Shown: in pieces, positions 1 to 9,266 of the stretch
How the letters are laid out: every line of letters starts with the position of its first letter
How positions within the stretch are numbered: the stretch's first letter is position 1
NCBI GenBank assembly: GCA_022825135.1
Contig: JAJDYN010000016.1
Coordinates: forward strand, 1 to 64,000
DNA: 64,000 nt
Direction: 5' to 3'
DNA from: Gemmatimonadota bacterium
Lineage (GTDB): Bacteria; Gemmatimonadota; Gemmatimonadetes; Longimicrobiales; Gaopeijiaceae
The notes under the pieces: generated by a model
Seen by the model: only the letters and a program-made list of their open reading frames with translations
What the model was told of the DNA's origin: nothing
Databases searched by the model: none
Translations under genes and position numbers: made by a program

Positions 1-376
1 CGTACAAATATAACGCCACTGAAATCGGCCTCTCAGGATGCCCTGCAGTGGCCGAAACGGGGTTGAGAGACCTTCGGCGGAGGCAGCCGCCTGCGAATGG
101 CGTCAGCGAGCCCGCCAGCGCCTCTGGCGGGTCAGGGAAGAATGGGGTCTCGGGGTTCGCCACATCGCGGAGCCCAAATTCGTCAATGGCAGAATGGGAC
201 TCGCGCATGTGAATTCGGGACGCGGTGCGGGGGTGTCGCCGACCCCTTGCCCGGCCTACGGCCCAATGACCGACGCGCTCGCCCGTCAACGGCAAAATGG
301 GACTCGCGGATGCCGGTCCTGGGACCGTGGCCGGATGGCCAACAGGATGCCGGGCTCGTCGGGCTGCGGAACGCGT
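1..376. other. Non-coding edge region
   Basis: No convincing gene is seen here. The first 50 bases are AT-richer than their surroundings. The rest holds a degenerate direct repeat (separate entry) and the short palindrome GGTCC-TG-GGACC at 316-327. Open frames crossing it have no recognisable protein content and run antisense to the cytochrome gene that ends at 377. It is the 3' flank of that minus-strand gene. Confidence 0.5.
181..312. repeat. Pair of 29-bp imperfect direct repeats
   Basis: Positions 181-209 and 284-312 match at 26 of 29 bases around the core AATGGGACTCGCG. A third, weaker relative lies near 131-155 (GTCAGGGAAGAATGGGGTCTC). The two clear copies start 103 bp apart. No protein reading explains them. 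They may be remnants of an intergenic repeat family; their role is unknown. Confidence 0.5.
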
Positions 377-1747
377 TCACGGCTCGTCCGACGCCAGCCG
401 GGTCCGCTCCCGCAGCAGACGCTGGTAGTCTTCTTCGGTCAGGTACGTGACCCCCACCCAGGCGTGCGACATCTCGTCCACTCCGCGGGCGCCGAACAAT
501 ACCCACTGGTCCGGATCCGGATTGATGGGATTGTTGGCGGTATTGTCGAACTGCGAGTGGAAGAGGAGGACGGTGCCCTTGGGGAGCAGCGGCTGCGCTT
601 CGTCTTCGTAGATGTAGGCGATCTGCCAGTTGTGGTTGTACTGGTTCACGCGGCTGAGCATCTCGCGGCGACCGTCGGGATAGATGGCCTCCATCGACAT
701 CGCGGTGCCCCGCATGTGCATGTGGGGCCGGAAACTCTGCAGGAGCGCCGGCTGTTCGAGCACGTAGGCGTGCTCCAGGGTGAGGAAGCCGTGCGGTGGA
801 ATGATCAGGTCGCGGGCGCGCGGGCCGGTCCTGAAGGTGCCGTCGATAAGGTGCCGCTGTTCGCCCGAAGATGACAGTTCGGGCTCGTAGCCCGGCGGAT
901 AGAGCCAGACCCCCGCCTCTACCACGTCGTCCGGCACCGGGGTGCCGATCGGGAAATAGTGGAGCCCCCAGGAGATCTGCGCCGGCCCGGGAAGCAGGAG
1001 CTTGCCTACGCCGTCGGGCAGCTTGTCCCAGCGCTTGCCGACACCCATGCCGACCAGTTCCATGCGGTAGCCGTCCTGCACGAAGCGCACGTGTCCGTGG
1101 TGCACGACCTTGACGCCCAGCGGATAGGAGGGCTTGAACTCCGCCGCGCGGATCCAGCGGCGCTCGGCGAGCCCCTCGAACTCCACCGTGTGGTCCCACC
1201 ACTGGTCCTGGCCGTTGGCGACGACGGTGAACGGCTCTGAGCGCACCACGAAGTCGGGCGGGCCCAGCTCCGCCTCGAGCTCCCATTCGTACGCGGGCGG
1301 ATACTCGACGGGCGGTGGCATGTCGGCAGGGTCGCCCTCGGGCGCGCCGGCGTCGGCCCACTGCACGATGGTGGCGATCTCGTCGTCGCTGAGGGAGATG
1401 TCGTTCTCGTACTCCTGGATTCCGACCGTCTTGTCGAGGTGCCAGGGCGGCATGATGCGCTGTTCGACGCGGAAGCGGATGAGCGGCGCGAACGGAACCG
1501 TCTGCTCATAGGTGAGGAGCGGCATGGGGCCGATACCGTCCGGCCGGTGGCACTGCTGGCACGAGCGCTGGATGATGGGCGCGATGTCGCGCGACCAGGT
1601 GGGGGCGTCGTTGCCGGCCGACATGGCGACCTCGACGCCCGCGGGACCCGTGTCCGCATTCTGGGCGGCGGTGGGTGTGCCCCGGGCAAGTCCGAGGACG
1701 AGCGGAAAGGCCACGAGGGCCTGAAGGGTCCGGAAGCCGCGAGTCAT
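377..1747 (-). CDS. Secreted cytochrome c / copper ascorbate-dependent monooxygenase-like protein
   Basis: This 456-residue protein has an N-terminal Sec signal (about residues 1-28, ending near TAAQ). A mono-haem cytochrome c segment follows, with C-x-x-C-H at 63-67. The C-terminal half resembles the type II copper monooxygenase fold (peptidylglycine monooxygenase-like) and carries an H-M-H-M motif near 342-345, typical of copper ligands. The intervening R-I-M-P-P-W region is common to this two-domain family. The ATG at 1747 is chosen because GGAGG lies 7 bases upstream; a longer frame upstream belongs to the neighbouring gene. The start overlaps the stop of the upstream gene by 4 bp, so the two are probably translationally coupled. 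It is last in a three-gene unit after a PQQ dehydrogenase and a secreted protein. The substrate cannot be read from sequence; oxidation of an organic compound in the periplasm or outer envelope is inferred. Confidence 0.8.
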   Translation of the reverse strand: MTRGFRTLQALVAFPLVLGLARGTPTAAQNADTGPAGVEVAMSAGNDAPTWSRDIAPIIQRSCQQCHRPDGIGPMPLLTYEQTVPFAPLIRFRVEQRIMPPWHLDKTVGIQEYENDISLSDDEIATIVQWADAGAPEGDPADMPPPVEYPPAYEWELEAELGPPDFVVRSEPFTVVANGQDQWWDHTVEFEGLAERRWIRAAEFKPSYPLGVKVVHHGHVRFVQDGYRMELVGMGVGKRWDKLPDGVGKLLLPGPAQISWGLHYFPIGTPVPDDVVEAGVWLYPPGYEPELSSSGEQRHLIDGTFRTGPRARDLIIPPHGFLTLEHAYVLEQPALLQSFRPHMHMRGTAMSMEAIYPDGRREMLSRVNQYNHNWQIAYIYEDEAQPLLPKGTVLLFHSQFDNTANNPINPDPDQWVLFGARGVDEMSHAWVGVTYLTEEDYQRLLRERTRLASDEP

Positions 1748-2688
1748 CGGCCCACCTCCACAAGCAGATACCCATTGGTCCAGCAACACTGGAATTCGAA
1801 CTCGGGCACCCGGTTGTACGCAAGTACGCGCACCACGTAGCTGCCCGGCTCGCTGAAGGTCGCGACAGTGGTCAGCGCCGCTCCGCCCTCCGCGCTCCAC
1901 GCCTCATGGGGAACCTCGGCGTCGCGTTCTCCAAAGGCGACCTGGCCGGGCCCACGGTGCTTGAACCACTTGATGCGGATGGGCCGCTCGTCCCCGGGAA
2001 AGACGCCGTCGCGATGGGTCCATGCCATCAGGCGCACGGGTTCGCCCGCTATGACATTCGCGGGCCCCGCCGCCGTCACCCCGGCCGGGCCTTGGCCAGC
2101 GGGACCATCGGCCTCCAGCCGCAACACGGGCGAGGAGCTCTCCCTGCCCGGGAAGACCCAGCCGTTGATCTGGTAGGACGTATTCCTGATGCGTCCCGGA
2201 ACCGAATACGTGCGCCCGTCATGGCGCAGGCTCCAGACCACGTCGCCGCCGCCGAAGTCGGACGGGACCCTCACCGTGAAGACGCCCCAGTGGCGGCGGT
2301 CGCCCTCGGGGACGGGGAGAAAGTGGGTGGGCTGAACGCCGTCGTAGATGGCGGGCTCGATGAAGTTGCCCGGGCCCTGGGGAATCTCCAGGACTTCCTC
2401 GGTATTCACGTTGAAGTAGCCGAAGGAGAGCGCATAGGAGCCGTCCGGCATCGGGTACCAGCCCTCGAAGACGGGGATGACCGGCCCGCCCGAGGGACGC
2501 AGGAAGTCGAGGTTGAACTGGGTCTCGCCCGGCTCTGCGACACGCTGCTGGGAGGCGCGCGGAAGTTGCGCTTCGAGGGGCGGCGACAGGAAGACGGACG
2601 CCGCCAGCACGGCGCCCACAGAAAGGGCGTGTGCTCCAGCCCGCGTCCATCGCCCCGAGCCGGGCGCATGAGGAGCCATGACGACCAT
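1744..2688 (-). CDS. Secreted protein of unknown function between two redox genes
   Basis: The 314-residue product begins with a signal peptide (hydrophobic stretch LSVGAVLAASVFL, about residues 20-32). The mature part is rich in beta-strand and aromatic residues (FEGWYPMPDGSY, FGYFNVN) and has no cysteine motif or known catalytic signature that I recognise. ATG codons at 2688 and 2679 both fit; the second has GAGGATGG just upstream and would give 311 residues. The gene starts 2 bp after the PQQ dehydrogenase stop and its own stop overlaps the cytochrome/monooxygenase start, so it is in the middle of a compact operon. From context it may be a partner, chaperone or substrate-binding component of the flanking redox enzymes; that role is inference only. 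Confidence 0.7.
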   Translation of the reverse strand: MVVMAPHAPGSGRWTRAGAHALSVGAVLAASVFLSPPLEAQLPRASQQRVAEPGETQFNLDFLRPSGGPVIPVFEGWYPMPDGSYALSFGYFNVNTEEVLEIPQGPGNFIEPAIYDGVQPTHFLPVPEGDRRHWGVFTVRVPSDFGGGDVVWSLRHDGRTYSVPGRIRNTSYQINGWVFPGRESSSPVLRLEADGPAGQGPAGVTAAGPANVIAGEPVRLMAWTHRDGVFPGDERPIRIKWFKHRGPGQVAFGERDAEVPHEAWSAEGGAALTTVATFSEPGSYVVRVLAYNRVPEFEFQCCWTNGYLLVEVGR

Positions 2689-2690
2689 CC

Positions 2691-4949
2691 TCAGGGCTCG
2701 CTCAGCTTGAAGACATAGAGCGCGTTGTGGCCCTCGGGACTCACCAGCTCCGGGGTCAGGAAAGTGGGGATGCGCCAGGGGCTGCCTCCGCCGCGCGCGG
2801 TAGCTACGGCCACGTACTGCACGCCGTCGACCTCGTAGGAAATCGGGTAGCCCATCACCGAGGTGCCCAGGCGGCTCCGCCACAGCACCTCGCCGGTGCG
2901 CACGTCGTAGGCGCGGATCCAGCGGTCGAAGTCGCCCACGAAGACAAGGCCGCCCGCGGTGGTGAGCGCCGCGGTCAGGAAGGGTGAGCGCTGCTCGATG
3001 CTCCACACCTCGTCGAGGGTGGCCACGTCGTAGGCGGCCAGCTTGCCGAAGTTGCCGTCCGTGCCGGGCATCTCCATCCAGGCGCGGTCGCCCTGGTTGC
3101 CCCCGGAACCGGGCTCCAGCACCGTCTCCCGTCCCGCGATCTCCATGCAGCTCTGGCTCAGCGGGGTGACCAGGAGGCCGAACTCGGGATGGTATCCGCT
3201 CGCGGGCCAGTTGTGGCCGCCGGCGGTCGAGGGACAGACCGAGAGCCACTCGCCGACTCTGGCGTTGGCAATATCATTTCTATATTGGACGGCACCCGTC
3301 TCATAGTCGACATCCAATATATTCTGATAGACGGTCTCCGTGAGGCCCAGGAACGCGCCGTCGCGCCGGTCCAGCTTCCACAGGATGCCGTGCTTGCCGA
3401 TTGAGATCACTGTGGGTTCGCCATTGACGTCCAGCAGCACGCGTTCGAGCGCCTCGTCCATGTCAAGCGACTCGCCGGGGACGTGGACGTAGTACCAGGC
3501 GATGCTGCCGTCCTCGACGCGCAGGGCGAGGGTGGAGTTGGCGTAGGCGGTGGAGTCGGCGGTGGTGAGGCCCCGGCTCGCGGCCACCCAGGGTTTCGCC
3601 TGCGCAGTGCCGAAATAGACCAGCCCGAGCCCCGGATCCCAGCTGCCCGTCATCCAGACATCGGCCCCGCCGCGCAGGCCGAAGGGCAGGTCGCCCCAGG
3701 TGTCGCCGCCGGGCTCGCCGGGACGAGCCACCGTGTACGTGCGCCAGAGCTCACGGCCGGTGCTGGCGTCGTGCGCCGTGATGAAGCAGCTCTCCTCATG
3801 GAAGCGGCCGCAGCCGTTGATGCCGTTGATGACCCGGCCATCGGCGACGATGGGCCCGGTGCTGTTCGAATAGCCCATCTCCGGGTCGGCGATGCGGGTC
3901 TCCCAGCGAACGGTTCCGGTGGCGGCGTCGAGCGCAACCATGTGGGCGTCGGCGGTGGCCACGAAGACCATGTCCTCCCATATGGCAAGGGTGCGCAGCT
4001 GTCCGCGCGGGCCGCCCTCGAAGCGGCGCCGGTATTCCCACAGCGGCGTGCCGTCGGCCGCGTCCAGCGCCTGCACCACGTTGCCGGGATTGCTGAGGAA
4101 GAGGACGCCGTCGCGCACCAGGGGCGCCTGCTGGCTGCGCCCGTCCTCCATCCCCCACGACCAGGCGAGCTGCAGGCGGTGGACGTTCGAGGCGTCGACC
4201 TGGGCGAGCGGGCTGTACCCCCACGAACCCGGGTTGCCGCGCCAGTGCAGCCAGTCGGCCGCGGGGGGATCGGCCAAGTCGGCGTCGGAGGCGGGGGCGG
4301 GGCGGGCGGGGCGCCAGGTGCGGGTGGTGCCGGTCGGAGTCTCGCTGATGTCGCCCACGCCGCCCGGTGGCGGTCCGGTCAGCGCGTGCGGCGAGTGGCC
4401 GGTGCCGGGGCGGCCGGGGACCGGCGGGATGACCGCGGGCGCGGAGGCGCCCTGTTGGGACCCGGATGCATCGCCGGACGCCTGGGCCGAGTCGGCCTCC
4501 GTGCCGGGCGAGTCTTCTCCCGGCTGCAACAGCGCGGCCCCGACGGCTGATGCATCCCCTAGCGAAACCCCTCCCAACATTCCCCCGTTCTCTCTGATGA
4601 TGTAGGCGACGATGGCCGCGTACTCCTCATCGCTCAGCGACTCGGGGGCGTCCTCCGGCATGGTGGTGCGGATGTTCTCGAGCAGCTCGCCGATGGGCAC
4701 CTCGCCCCAGGACCTGCGGAAGCTCCGGCCAGCCAGCTCGGGGGCCTCGAAGTCACCTCGCAGATTGGCAAGGTGACAGTCGGCGCAGGCGTCGCGGTAC
4801 ACGGCCTCGCCCAGTTCCGCCTGCTCGTGCGTGTACGACGGCACGGCCGTTGCGTCGATGTTCTGGCCCGCGACCGGACCGGGGTGTGCGCCGGCAGTGA
4901 CGACCACCGCCGACACCACCAGAAGAAGAGGCCTCAGGTATGGCGCCAC
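2691..4949 (-). CDS. PQQ-dependent dehydrogenase with N-terminal cytochrome c domain
   Basis: The 752-residue product is an exported quinoprotein. A signal peptide (about 1-29) is followed by a cytochrome c domain with C-x-x-C-H at residues 55-59 and a likely axial Met in TTMPED. A Ala/Ser/Pro/Gly-rich linker leads to an eight-bladed PQQ propeller beginning at WLHWRGNP. The CGRF...CF pair and the ITAHDAxTG blade motif are typical of quinoprotein dehydrogenases. Substrate electrons would pass from PQQ to the fused haem. The usual domain order in alcohol dehydrogenases has the haem at the C-terminus, so this is the reversed arrangement. The GTG at 4949 gives a good signal peptide; ATG codons further upstream would run into the divergent TonB receptor gene at 5083. 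It heads the operon with the two downstream genes. The alcohol, aldehyde or sugar substrate is unknown. Confidence 0.85.
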   Translation of the reverse strand: MAPYLRPLLLVVSAVVVTAGAHPGPVAGQNIDATAVPSYTHEQAELGEAVYRDACADCHLANLRGDFEAPELAGRSFRRSWGEVPIGELLENIRTTMPEDAPESLSDEEYAAIVAYIIRENGGMLGGVSLGDASAVGAALLQPGEDSPGTEADSAQASGDASGSQQGASAPAVIPPVPGRPGTGHSPHALTGPPPGGVGDISETPTGTTRTWRPARPAPASDADLADPPAADWLHWRGNPGSWGYSPLAQVDASNVHRLQLAWSWGMEDGRSQQAPLVRDGVLFLSNPGNVVQALDAADGTPLWEYRRRFEGGPRGQLRTLAIWEDMVFVATADAHMVALDAATGTVRWETRIADPEMGYSNSTGPIVADGRVINGINGCGRFHEESCFITAHDASTGRELWRTYTVARPGEPGGDTWGDLPFGLRGGADVWMTGSWDPGLGLVYFGTAQAKPWVAASRGLTTADSTAYANSTLALRVEDGSIAWYYVHVPGESLDMDEALERVLLDVNGEPTVISIGKHGILWKLDRRDGAFLGLTETVYQNILDVDYETGAVQYRNDIANARVGEWLSVCPSTAGGHNWPASGYHPEFGLLVTPLSQSCMEIAGRETVLEPGSGGNQGDRAWMEMPGTDGNFGKLAAYDVATLDEVWSIEQRSPFLTAALTTAGGLVFVGDFDRWIRAYDVRTGEVLWRSRLGTSVMGYPISYEVDGVQYVAVATARGGGSPWRIPTFLTPELVSPEGHNALYVFKLSEP
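3281..3321. repeat. AT-rich inverted repeat inside the PQQ dehydrogenase gene
   Basis: TATATTGGA at 3281-3289 is the exact reverse complement of TCCAATATA at 3313-3321, with a 23-nt spacer. The surrounding 60 bases are strikingly AT-rich for this genome, though they are in frame and encode plausible protein (around YQNILDVD and RNDIANA). It may be a regulatory or structural element, or a locally relaxed codon choice. Confidence 0.5.
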
Positions 4950-5082
4950 GACGCATCTGGCCTGCGACAGGGATGGAGGATGAACACCTTCAGGATGCCG
5001 TCGCTCGACGGACGGGGCAAGACGGGCCGACCGGCGCCGGCACACAGGGACCAACCACCGACACACACAGGAGATCAACAGC

Positions 5083-7836
5083 ATGATCAGACGAGGAATC
5101 CTGGCACTGGCGCTGACGGCACTGCCATCGGCGGCGTTCGCACAGGGAACCATCGAAGGAACAGTACGCAGCAACGACAGCGGGGCGGGACTCGGCGGGG
5201 CACGCGTCGAAGTCCCCGCGCTTGACATCATCGCATTCACCGGGCCCGACGGCAGCTTCACGATGGCCGATGTGGCCGCCGGGAGCCACACCATCGAAGT
5301 CAGGCTCATCGGCTATGGACTTCTCTCAGAGGACGTTTCGGTCACCAGCGGCCAGACCACCACGGTCGAACTGGATCTCGACATCGTGACCTTCACGCTC
5401 GACGAACTGGTGGTGGTCGGAAGCCGCACGCGCCCCCGGACGGTCACGGAATCGATGGTGCCGGTCGACGTGATCCCGGTCAACGAGATCGCCAACCAGG
5501 CCGAGACCAACATCGACTTCCTGCTCCGAACCGTGGTCCCGTCCTACAACGTCAACATGCAGCCGATCAGCGACGCCGCGACGATCACCCGTCCGGCCAA
5601 CCTGCGCGGCCTCGCCTCCGACCACACCCTGGTGCTGCTGAACGGCAAGCGGCGTCACCGCGGCGCGGTCATCACCTGGCTGGGCGGCGGGCTTTCGGAC
5701 GGGGCCCAGGGACCGGACATCGGTGCCATCCCGGGCCTCGCCCTGCGCCAGGTCGAGGTGCTGCGCGACGGCGCCGCGGCGCAATACGGTTCTGACGCCA
5801 TCGCCGGCGTGCTCAACTTCATTCTCAAGAACGACCGCTCCGGCGGGAGCGTCGAGGTCAAGCAGGGCAGCTTCTACGAGGGCGACGGAGATGCGCTCTC
5901 GGTCGCCGGCAACGTCGGCCTGCCCCTGGGCGAATCCGGCTTCGCCAACATCACCGTCGAGTACGGCAACCAGGACCCCACCGACCGCGCCATCCAGCGG
6001 GGCGACGCGGCCGGGCTGATCGCAGCCGGGAACACGGCGGTGCGCACGCCCACCGCGCAGATCTGGGGTTCGCCCAGGGTCACGGACGACCTGAAGGTCT
6101 GGGTCAACACGGGCTACACCTTCGACGACGACGAGCAGGCCTACGCCTTCGGCAACATTGGGACCAAGGAGGTCGACGGCGGCTTCTTCTTCCGCAACCC
6201 CAACACCCGTGGCGGCGTGTTCAGCGGCGACGGCGGCAGCACGCTCCTGATCGGCGACGTGCTGGACGCCAGGGACGGCATCCTCGACGGCTCCGCCAAC
6301 TGCCCGGTGGTCAACGTCACCAACAACGTCCCCGATCCCGTGGCGCTGCGGCAGGTCTTCGACGATCCGAACTGCTTCTCCTTCCAGGAGATGTTCCCCG
6401 GCGGCTTCACGCCCCAGTTCGGCGGCAACGTCTTCGACGCCTCCGTCGTGGGCGGGCTGAGGGGCCGCACGGACAGCGGCATCTCGTGGGACGCGAGCAC
6501 GAGCTTCGGCAAGAACCAGGTCGACTTCTTCATCTACAACACGGTCAACGCCGCGCTCGGGCCGCAGACGCCCGCGAACTTCGATCCCGGCCTCTACAAC
6601 CAGGAAGAGCTCAACTTCAACCTGGATCTGGCCTACGAGGCAAACGACCGGACGCACCTCGCGGGCGGCTTCGAGCGCCGCGAGGAACGCTTCGAGGTCG
6701 GGCAGGGACAGGACGAATCGTGGAAGATCGGGCCGTACGCCGCCCAGGGCTTCAGCTCCTCCTCCAACGGCTTCCCCGGGTTCAGTCCGCTTGCGGCCGG
6801 CAACTGGAGCCGCAGGAACACCGCCGTCTACGCCGACCTCGATCTCGGCAACGGCGTCACCGACAACTGGAACATCGGCCTCGCGGGCCGCTACGAGAAC
6901 TTCTCCGACTTCGGCGGCCAGGCCACCGGGAAGCTCTCCGCCCGCGTCGCGGCCACCGAGCAGGTCTCCCTGCGCGCGAGCGCAAGCACGGGCTACCGCG
7001 CGCCCACGCCGGGACAGCAGAACACCTTCAACGTGTCGACCGTCTTCGACTCCGAGATCGGCGACCTGGTCAACCGGGGCACGATTCCGTCGACCTCGCG
7101 CGTGGCACAACTGAAGGGCGGACGGCAGCTCGAGCCGGAGACTTCGTTCAGCGTCGCGGCCGGGCTCGTGTACGAAGCGGGTTCGCTGCGGCTTACGGGA
7201 GACTACTTCCGCATCGCGATCGCCGATCGCTTCGCTCAGACCAGGACCTTCAAGCTCACCGACGCCGAGGTCTCCCAACTGGTGTCCGAAGGCATCACCA
7301 GCGCGAGCAACCTGGCCGAGTTCCGCTTCTTCACCAACGACTTCTCGACGCTCACCCAGGGCTGGGACTTCGTGCTGAACTACTCGCCCGAGGCCATGGG
7401 CGGGAACACCAGCGTCAACTTCCTCTTCAACTTCACCGACACCGAGGTCACGGAGCGTGATCCCGAGGTCGTGGACGACGACCGCGTCTTCCAGCTCGAG
7501 CAGTCGCTGCCGAGTTTCCGCGCCTCGCTGAGCGGCGTGCATTCCTTCGGCCGGGTGCGCGGCCTCCTGCGGGGCACCTACTACGACGGCTGGTACGACA
7601 TCGGCGACGAGCACACCTACCCGGGCCGCTTCATCGTCGACGCCGAGATGGCTCTGGATCTGTCGGAGAGCGCGGCGGTCACGTTCGGGGTGCAGAACCT
7701 GCTCAACACCTATCCGGACGAGAGCCCGAACGCGCTGGGCGTGGGAGCACGCTATCCTGAAAGCACGCCCTTCGGCTTCAACGGCGGCTATTACTACGTG
7801 CGGCTGAACTACAACTGGCTGTGGGAGACGCGGTAG
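5083..7836 (+). CDS. TonB-dependent outer-membrane receptor
   Basis: This 917-residue protein starts with a signal peptide ([20 protein letters not shown]). Next comes a carboxypeptidase-regulatory-like beta-sandwich (about 22-100, with [11 protein letters not shown] and VRLIGY). A plug domain follows (about 120-260, with [10 protein letters not shown] and [13 protein letters not shown]), then a long beta-barrel. It would import a large or scarce substrate across the outer membrane using TonB energy. AGGAG lies 9 bases before the ATG. The barrel ends in NWLWETR, not in the usual terminal aromatic residue. It is transcribed divergently from the PQQ dehydrogenase operon, with only about 130 bp between them, so they may share regulation and a substrate; this link is inferred. 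Confidence 0.92.
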   Translation: MIRRGILALALTALPSAAFAQGTIEGTVRSNDSGAGLGGARVEVPALDIIAFTGPDGSFTMADVAAGSHTIEVRLIGYGLLSEDVSVTSGQTTTVELDLDIVTFTLDELVVVGSRTRPRTVTESMVPVDVIPVNEIANQAETNIDFLLRTVVPSYNVNMQPISDAATITRPANLRGLASDHTLVLLNGKRRHRGAVITWLGGGLSDGAQGPDIGAIPGLALRQVEVLRDGAAAQYGSDAIAGVLNFILKNDRSGGSVEVKQGSFYEGDGDALSVAGNVGLPLGESGFANITVEYGNQDPTDRAIQRGDAAGLIAAGNTAVRTPTAQIWGSPRVTDDLKVWVNTGYTFDDDEQAYAFGNIGTKEVDGGFFFRNPNTRGGVFSGDGGSTLLIGDVLDARDGILDGSANCPVVNVTNNVPDPVALRQVFDDPNCFSFQEMFPGGFTPQFGGNVFDASVVGGLRGRTDSGISWDASTSFGKNQVDFFIYNTVNAALGPQTPANFDPGLYNQEELNFNLDLAYEANDRTHLAGGFERREERFEVGQGQDESWKIGPYAAQGFSSSSNGFPGFSPLAAGNWSRRNTAVYADLDLGNGVTDNWNIGLAGRYENFSDFGGQATGKLSARVAATEQVSLRASASTGYRAPTPGQQNTFNVSTVFDSEIGDLVNRGTIPSTSRVAQLKGGRQLEPETSFSVAAGLVYEAGSLRLTGDYFRIAIADRFAQTRTFKLTDAEVSQLVSEGITSASNLAEFRFFTNDFSTLTQGWDFVLNYSPEAMGGNTSVNFLFNFTDTEVTERDPEVVDDDRVFQLEQSLPSFRASLSGVHSFGRVRGLLRGTYYDGWYDIGDEHTYPGRFIVDAEMALDLSESAAVTFGVQNLLNTYPDESPNALGVGARYPESTPFGFNGGYYYVRLNYNWLWETR

Positions 7837-7916
7837 TGGGCTGACGCGTGAGCTTCTGATGAGCGCGGCGAGCTGACCCGGTCACGGATTGGCTCGTTGG
7901 CTCAAGCCGGCGGGAA

Positions 7917-7957
7917 CCGAACCCCGGTGGGCCTCAGGCGGGCCTGCCGGGGTTCGG
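7917..7957. terminator. Perfect 11-bp inverted repeat between convergent genes
   Basis: CCGAACCCCGG (7917-7927) pairs exactly with CCGGGGTTCGG (7947-7957) around a GC-rich 19-nt centre that can itself fold. It sits between the TonB receptor stop and the end of the opposite-strand propeller gene, where a bidirectional terminator would be expected. No clear T-tract follows on either strand, so intrinsic termination is uncertain. Confidence 0.45.
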
Positions 7958-7962
7958 CTGCC

Positions 7963-9183
7963 TCAGCCTCCGTCCCGGGTCAGGCGCAGCACCTGGGGAT
8001 GCTCGACATTCAGATCGTCTCTCCAGACGCCGAGGACGGCGTCCATGGTGATGTCGGTCACGCTGAACCGGTCCGGCACATTGATGGTTCCGAGCCAGGT
8101 TCCATCGGACGCGAGCACCAGCCAATCCCGCGGCCTGTCCATCTCACTCTGTCCCCGGTACAACTGCAGCCAGACCGCTCCAGCCGGGTCAACCAGCATT
8201 TGTACGAACGCAGGTCGGGTCGCCGGGGTTGGCAGCGCCTCGATGCTCTGCCGGATGAGCGGGTGAAGCGTCACGCCGGCAGGAAGATCGACGTTGAGAT
8301 AGGCTTCGCGTTCGGCAGCGACCTCGGCGTCGGTAAGGCTCAGGCCATAGGCGGGGACGCGCAGGATGCGGGCGATGTCCCCGGCCAGGTCCAATTCCTC
8401 GACTTCCACGAGATCCGAGGATCCGTAGAAGACCCGTGGTCCGAGAGTGGCGACTTCCGCATTCCTTCCAAACAGGGGCGGCCTGCTTCCGGAGTAATCC
8501 TCAAAGGCGAAGGAGTAGTACTCGCGTCCCGGTCTCTCCGCGATGCTGTCGATCCCGATGCCCTCCGCGTCGACCCGGACAAGTGCGACGGGCGGACGGA
8601 TCATCCGGTTCGCGATTTCCACCGGCCCGGGATCCATGAAGTACTCGGCGAGAAAAGTACCGTCCCCCAGCGAGTGAAAGTCGTCACTGTGGTAGGGCAG
8701 ATCGAACGTCCGGATCAGCGCCATATCGGGACTCACCACGGTCACCCGGCCGTCGGAGTCGAGCGCGAACACGGTGTCGGCAACGGTCTCCACCCGCTCC
8801 AGACTGCGGAACTCCCCAGGCCCCTGGCCCGGGCCGCCGAGCACGCCAAGAAACTCCCCCTCGTGCGAATAAAGGCGAATCTGCCGGGACGCCCGGTCGG
8901 CGAGCACGAGTGAGCCGTCCCGCCGCTGCTGCAGGCCGCGGACGCGGAAGAACTCGTGCGGCGGGCCGCTGCCTGAGAGCGTGAGGTCGACGATGGGCTC
9001 CGGGTCGATGCTCCAGAGGCTGGAGTCGCCCCAGAGCGGGCGCAACGCTTCGATGATTTCGATGCCGGCGCTGTCGCGCTGGACGAGGAAGGGCGGGCCG
9101 GAATCCCCGTCGCTGCAGGCGGTGATGCCGCACAGAAGGAGAACGACGACGGGCCGGGGATCAGCAGTCGAACGTGTCGCCAT
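7963..9183 (-). CDS. Six-bladed beta-propeller lipoprotein (copy 1 of tandem array)
   Basis: The 406-residue product has a lipoprotein signal (LLLCGITAC) and then the family opening QRDSAGIEIIEALRPLWGDSS. It continues with repeated NHL-like blades, including the GPGEF turn and blade strands of the type DGSLVLAD. The family is secreted and thought to be a six-bladed propeller; its biochemical role is not established. Starts are possible at GTG 9213, ATG 9189 or ATG 9183; the last has GGAAG at 9 bases and is chosen. It is the most divergent of four neighbouring paralogues and the last gene of their minus-strand run, 31 bp after the preceding stop. Confidence 0.82.
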   Translation of the reverse strand: MATRSTADPRPVVVLLLCGITACSDGDSGPPFLVQRDSAGIEIIEALRPLWGDSSLWSIDPEPIVDLTLSGSGPPHEFFRVRGLQQRRDGSLVLADRASRQIRLYSHEGEFLGVLGGPGQGPGEFRSLERVETVADTVFALDSDGRVTVVSPDMALIRTFDLPYHSDDFHSLGDGTFLAEYFMDPGPVEIANRMIRPPVALVRVDAEGIGIDSIAERPGREYYSFAFEDYSGSRPPLFGRNAEVATLGPRVFYGSSDLVEVEELDLAGDIARILRVPAYGLSLTDAEVAAEREAYLNVDLPAGVTLHPLIRQSIEALPTPATRPAFVQMLVDPAGAVWLQLYRGQSEMDRPRDWLVLASDGTWLGTINVPDRFSVTDITMDAVLGVWRDDLNVEHPQVLRLTRDGG

Positions 9184-9214
9184 TGTCATTTGCTTCCGTG
9201 GGTATCGGGACACA

Positions 9215-9266
9215 TCAGTTGCGCGTCAGCCGCAGCACCTGCGGATGTTCGACATCCAGTTCGTCC
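9215..9266. repeat. 52-bp segment repeated at 10455-10506
   Basis: The 3' ends of propeller copies 2 and 3 match at 51 of 52 bases (9215-9266 and 10455-10506), and similarity continues at a lower level beyond. This encodes the shared C-terminus ELDVEHPQVLRLTRN. The identity extends through third codon positions, which suggests recent duplication or conversion and not only protein-level constraint. Confidence 0.8.

Noticed and set aside
5326..7614. Long minus-strand open frame of 762 codons opposite the TonB receptor
   Set aside because: It mirrors the receptor's coding sequence and shows the Val/Glu/Gly-rich bias of an antisense frame. No start signal is convincing.
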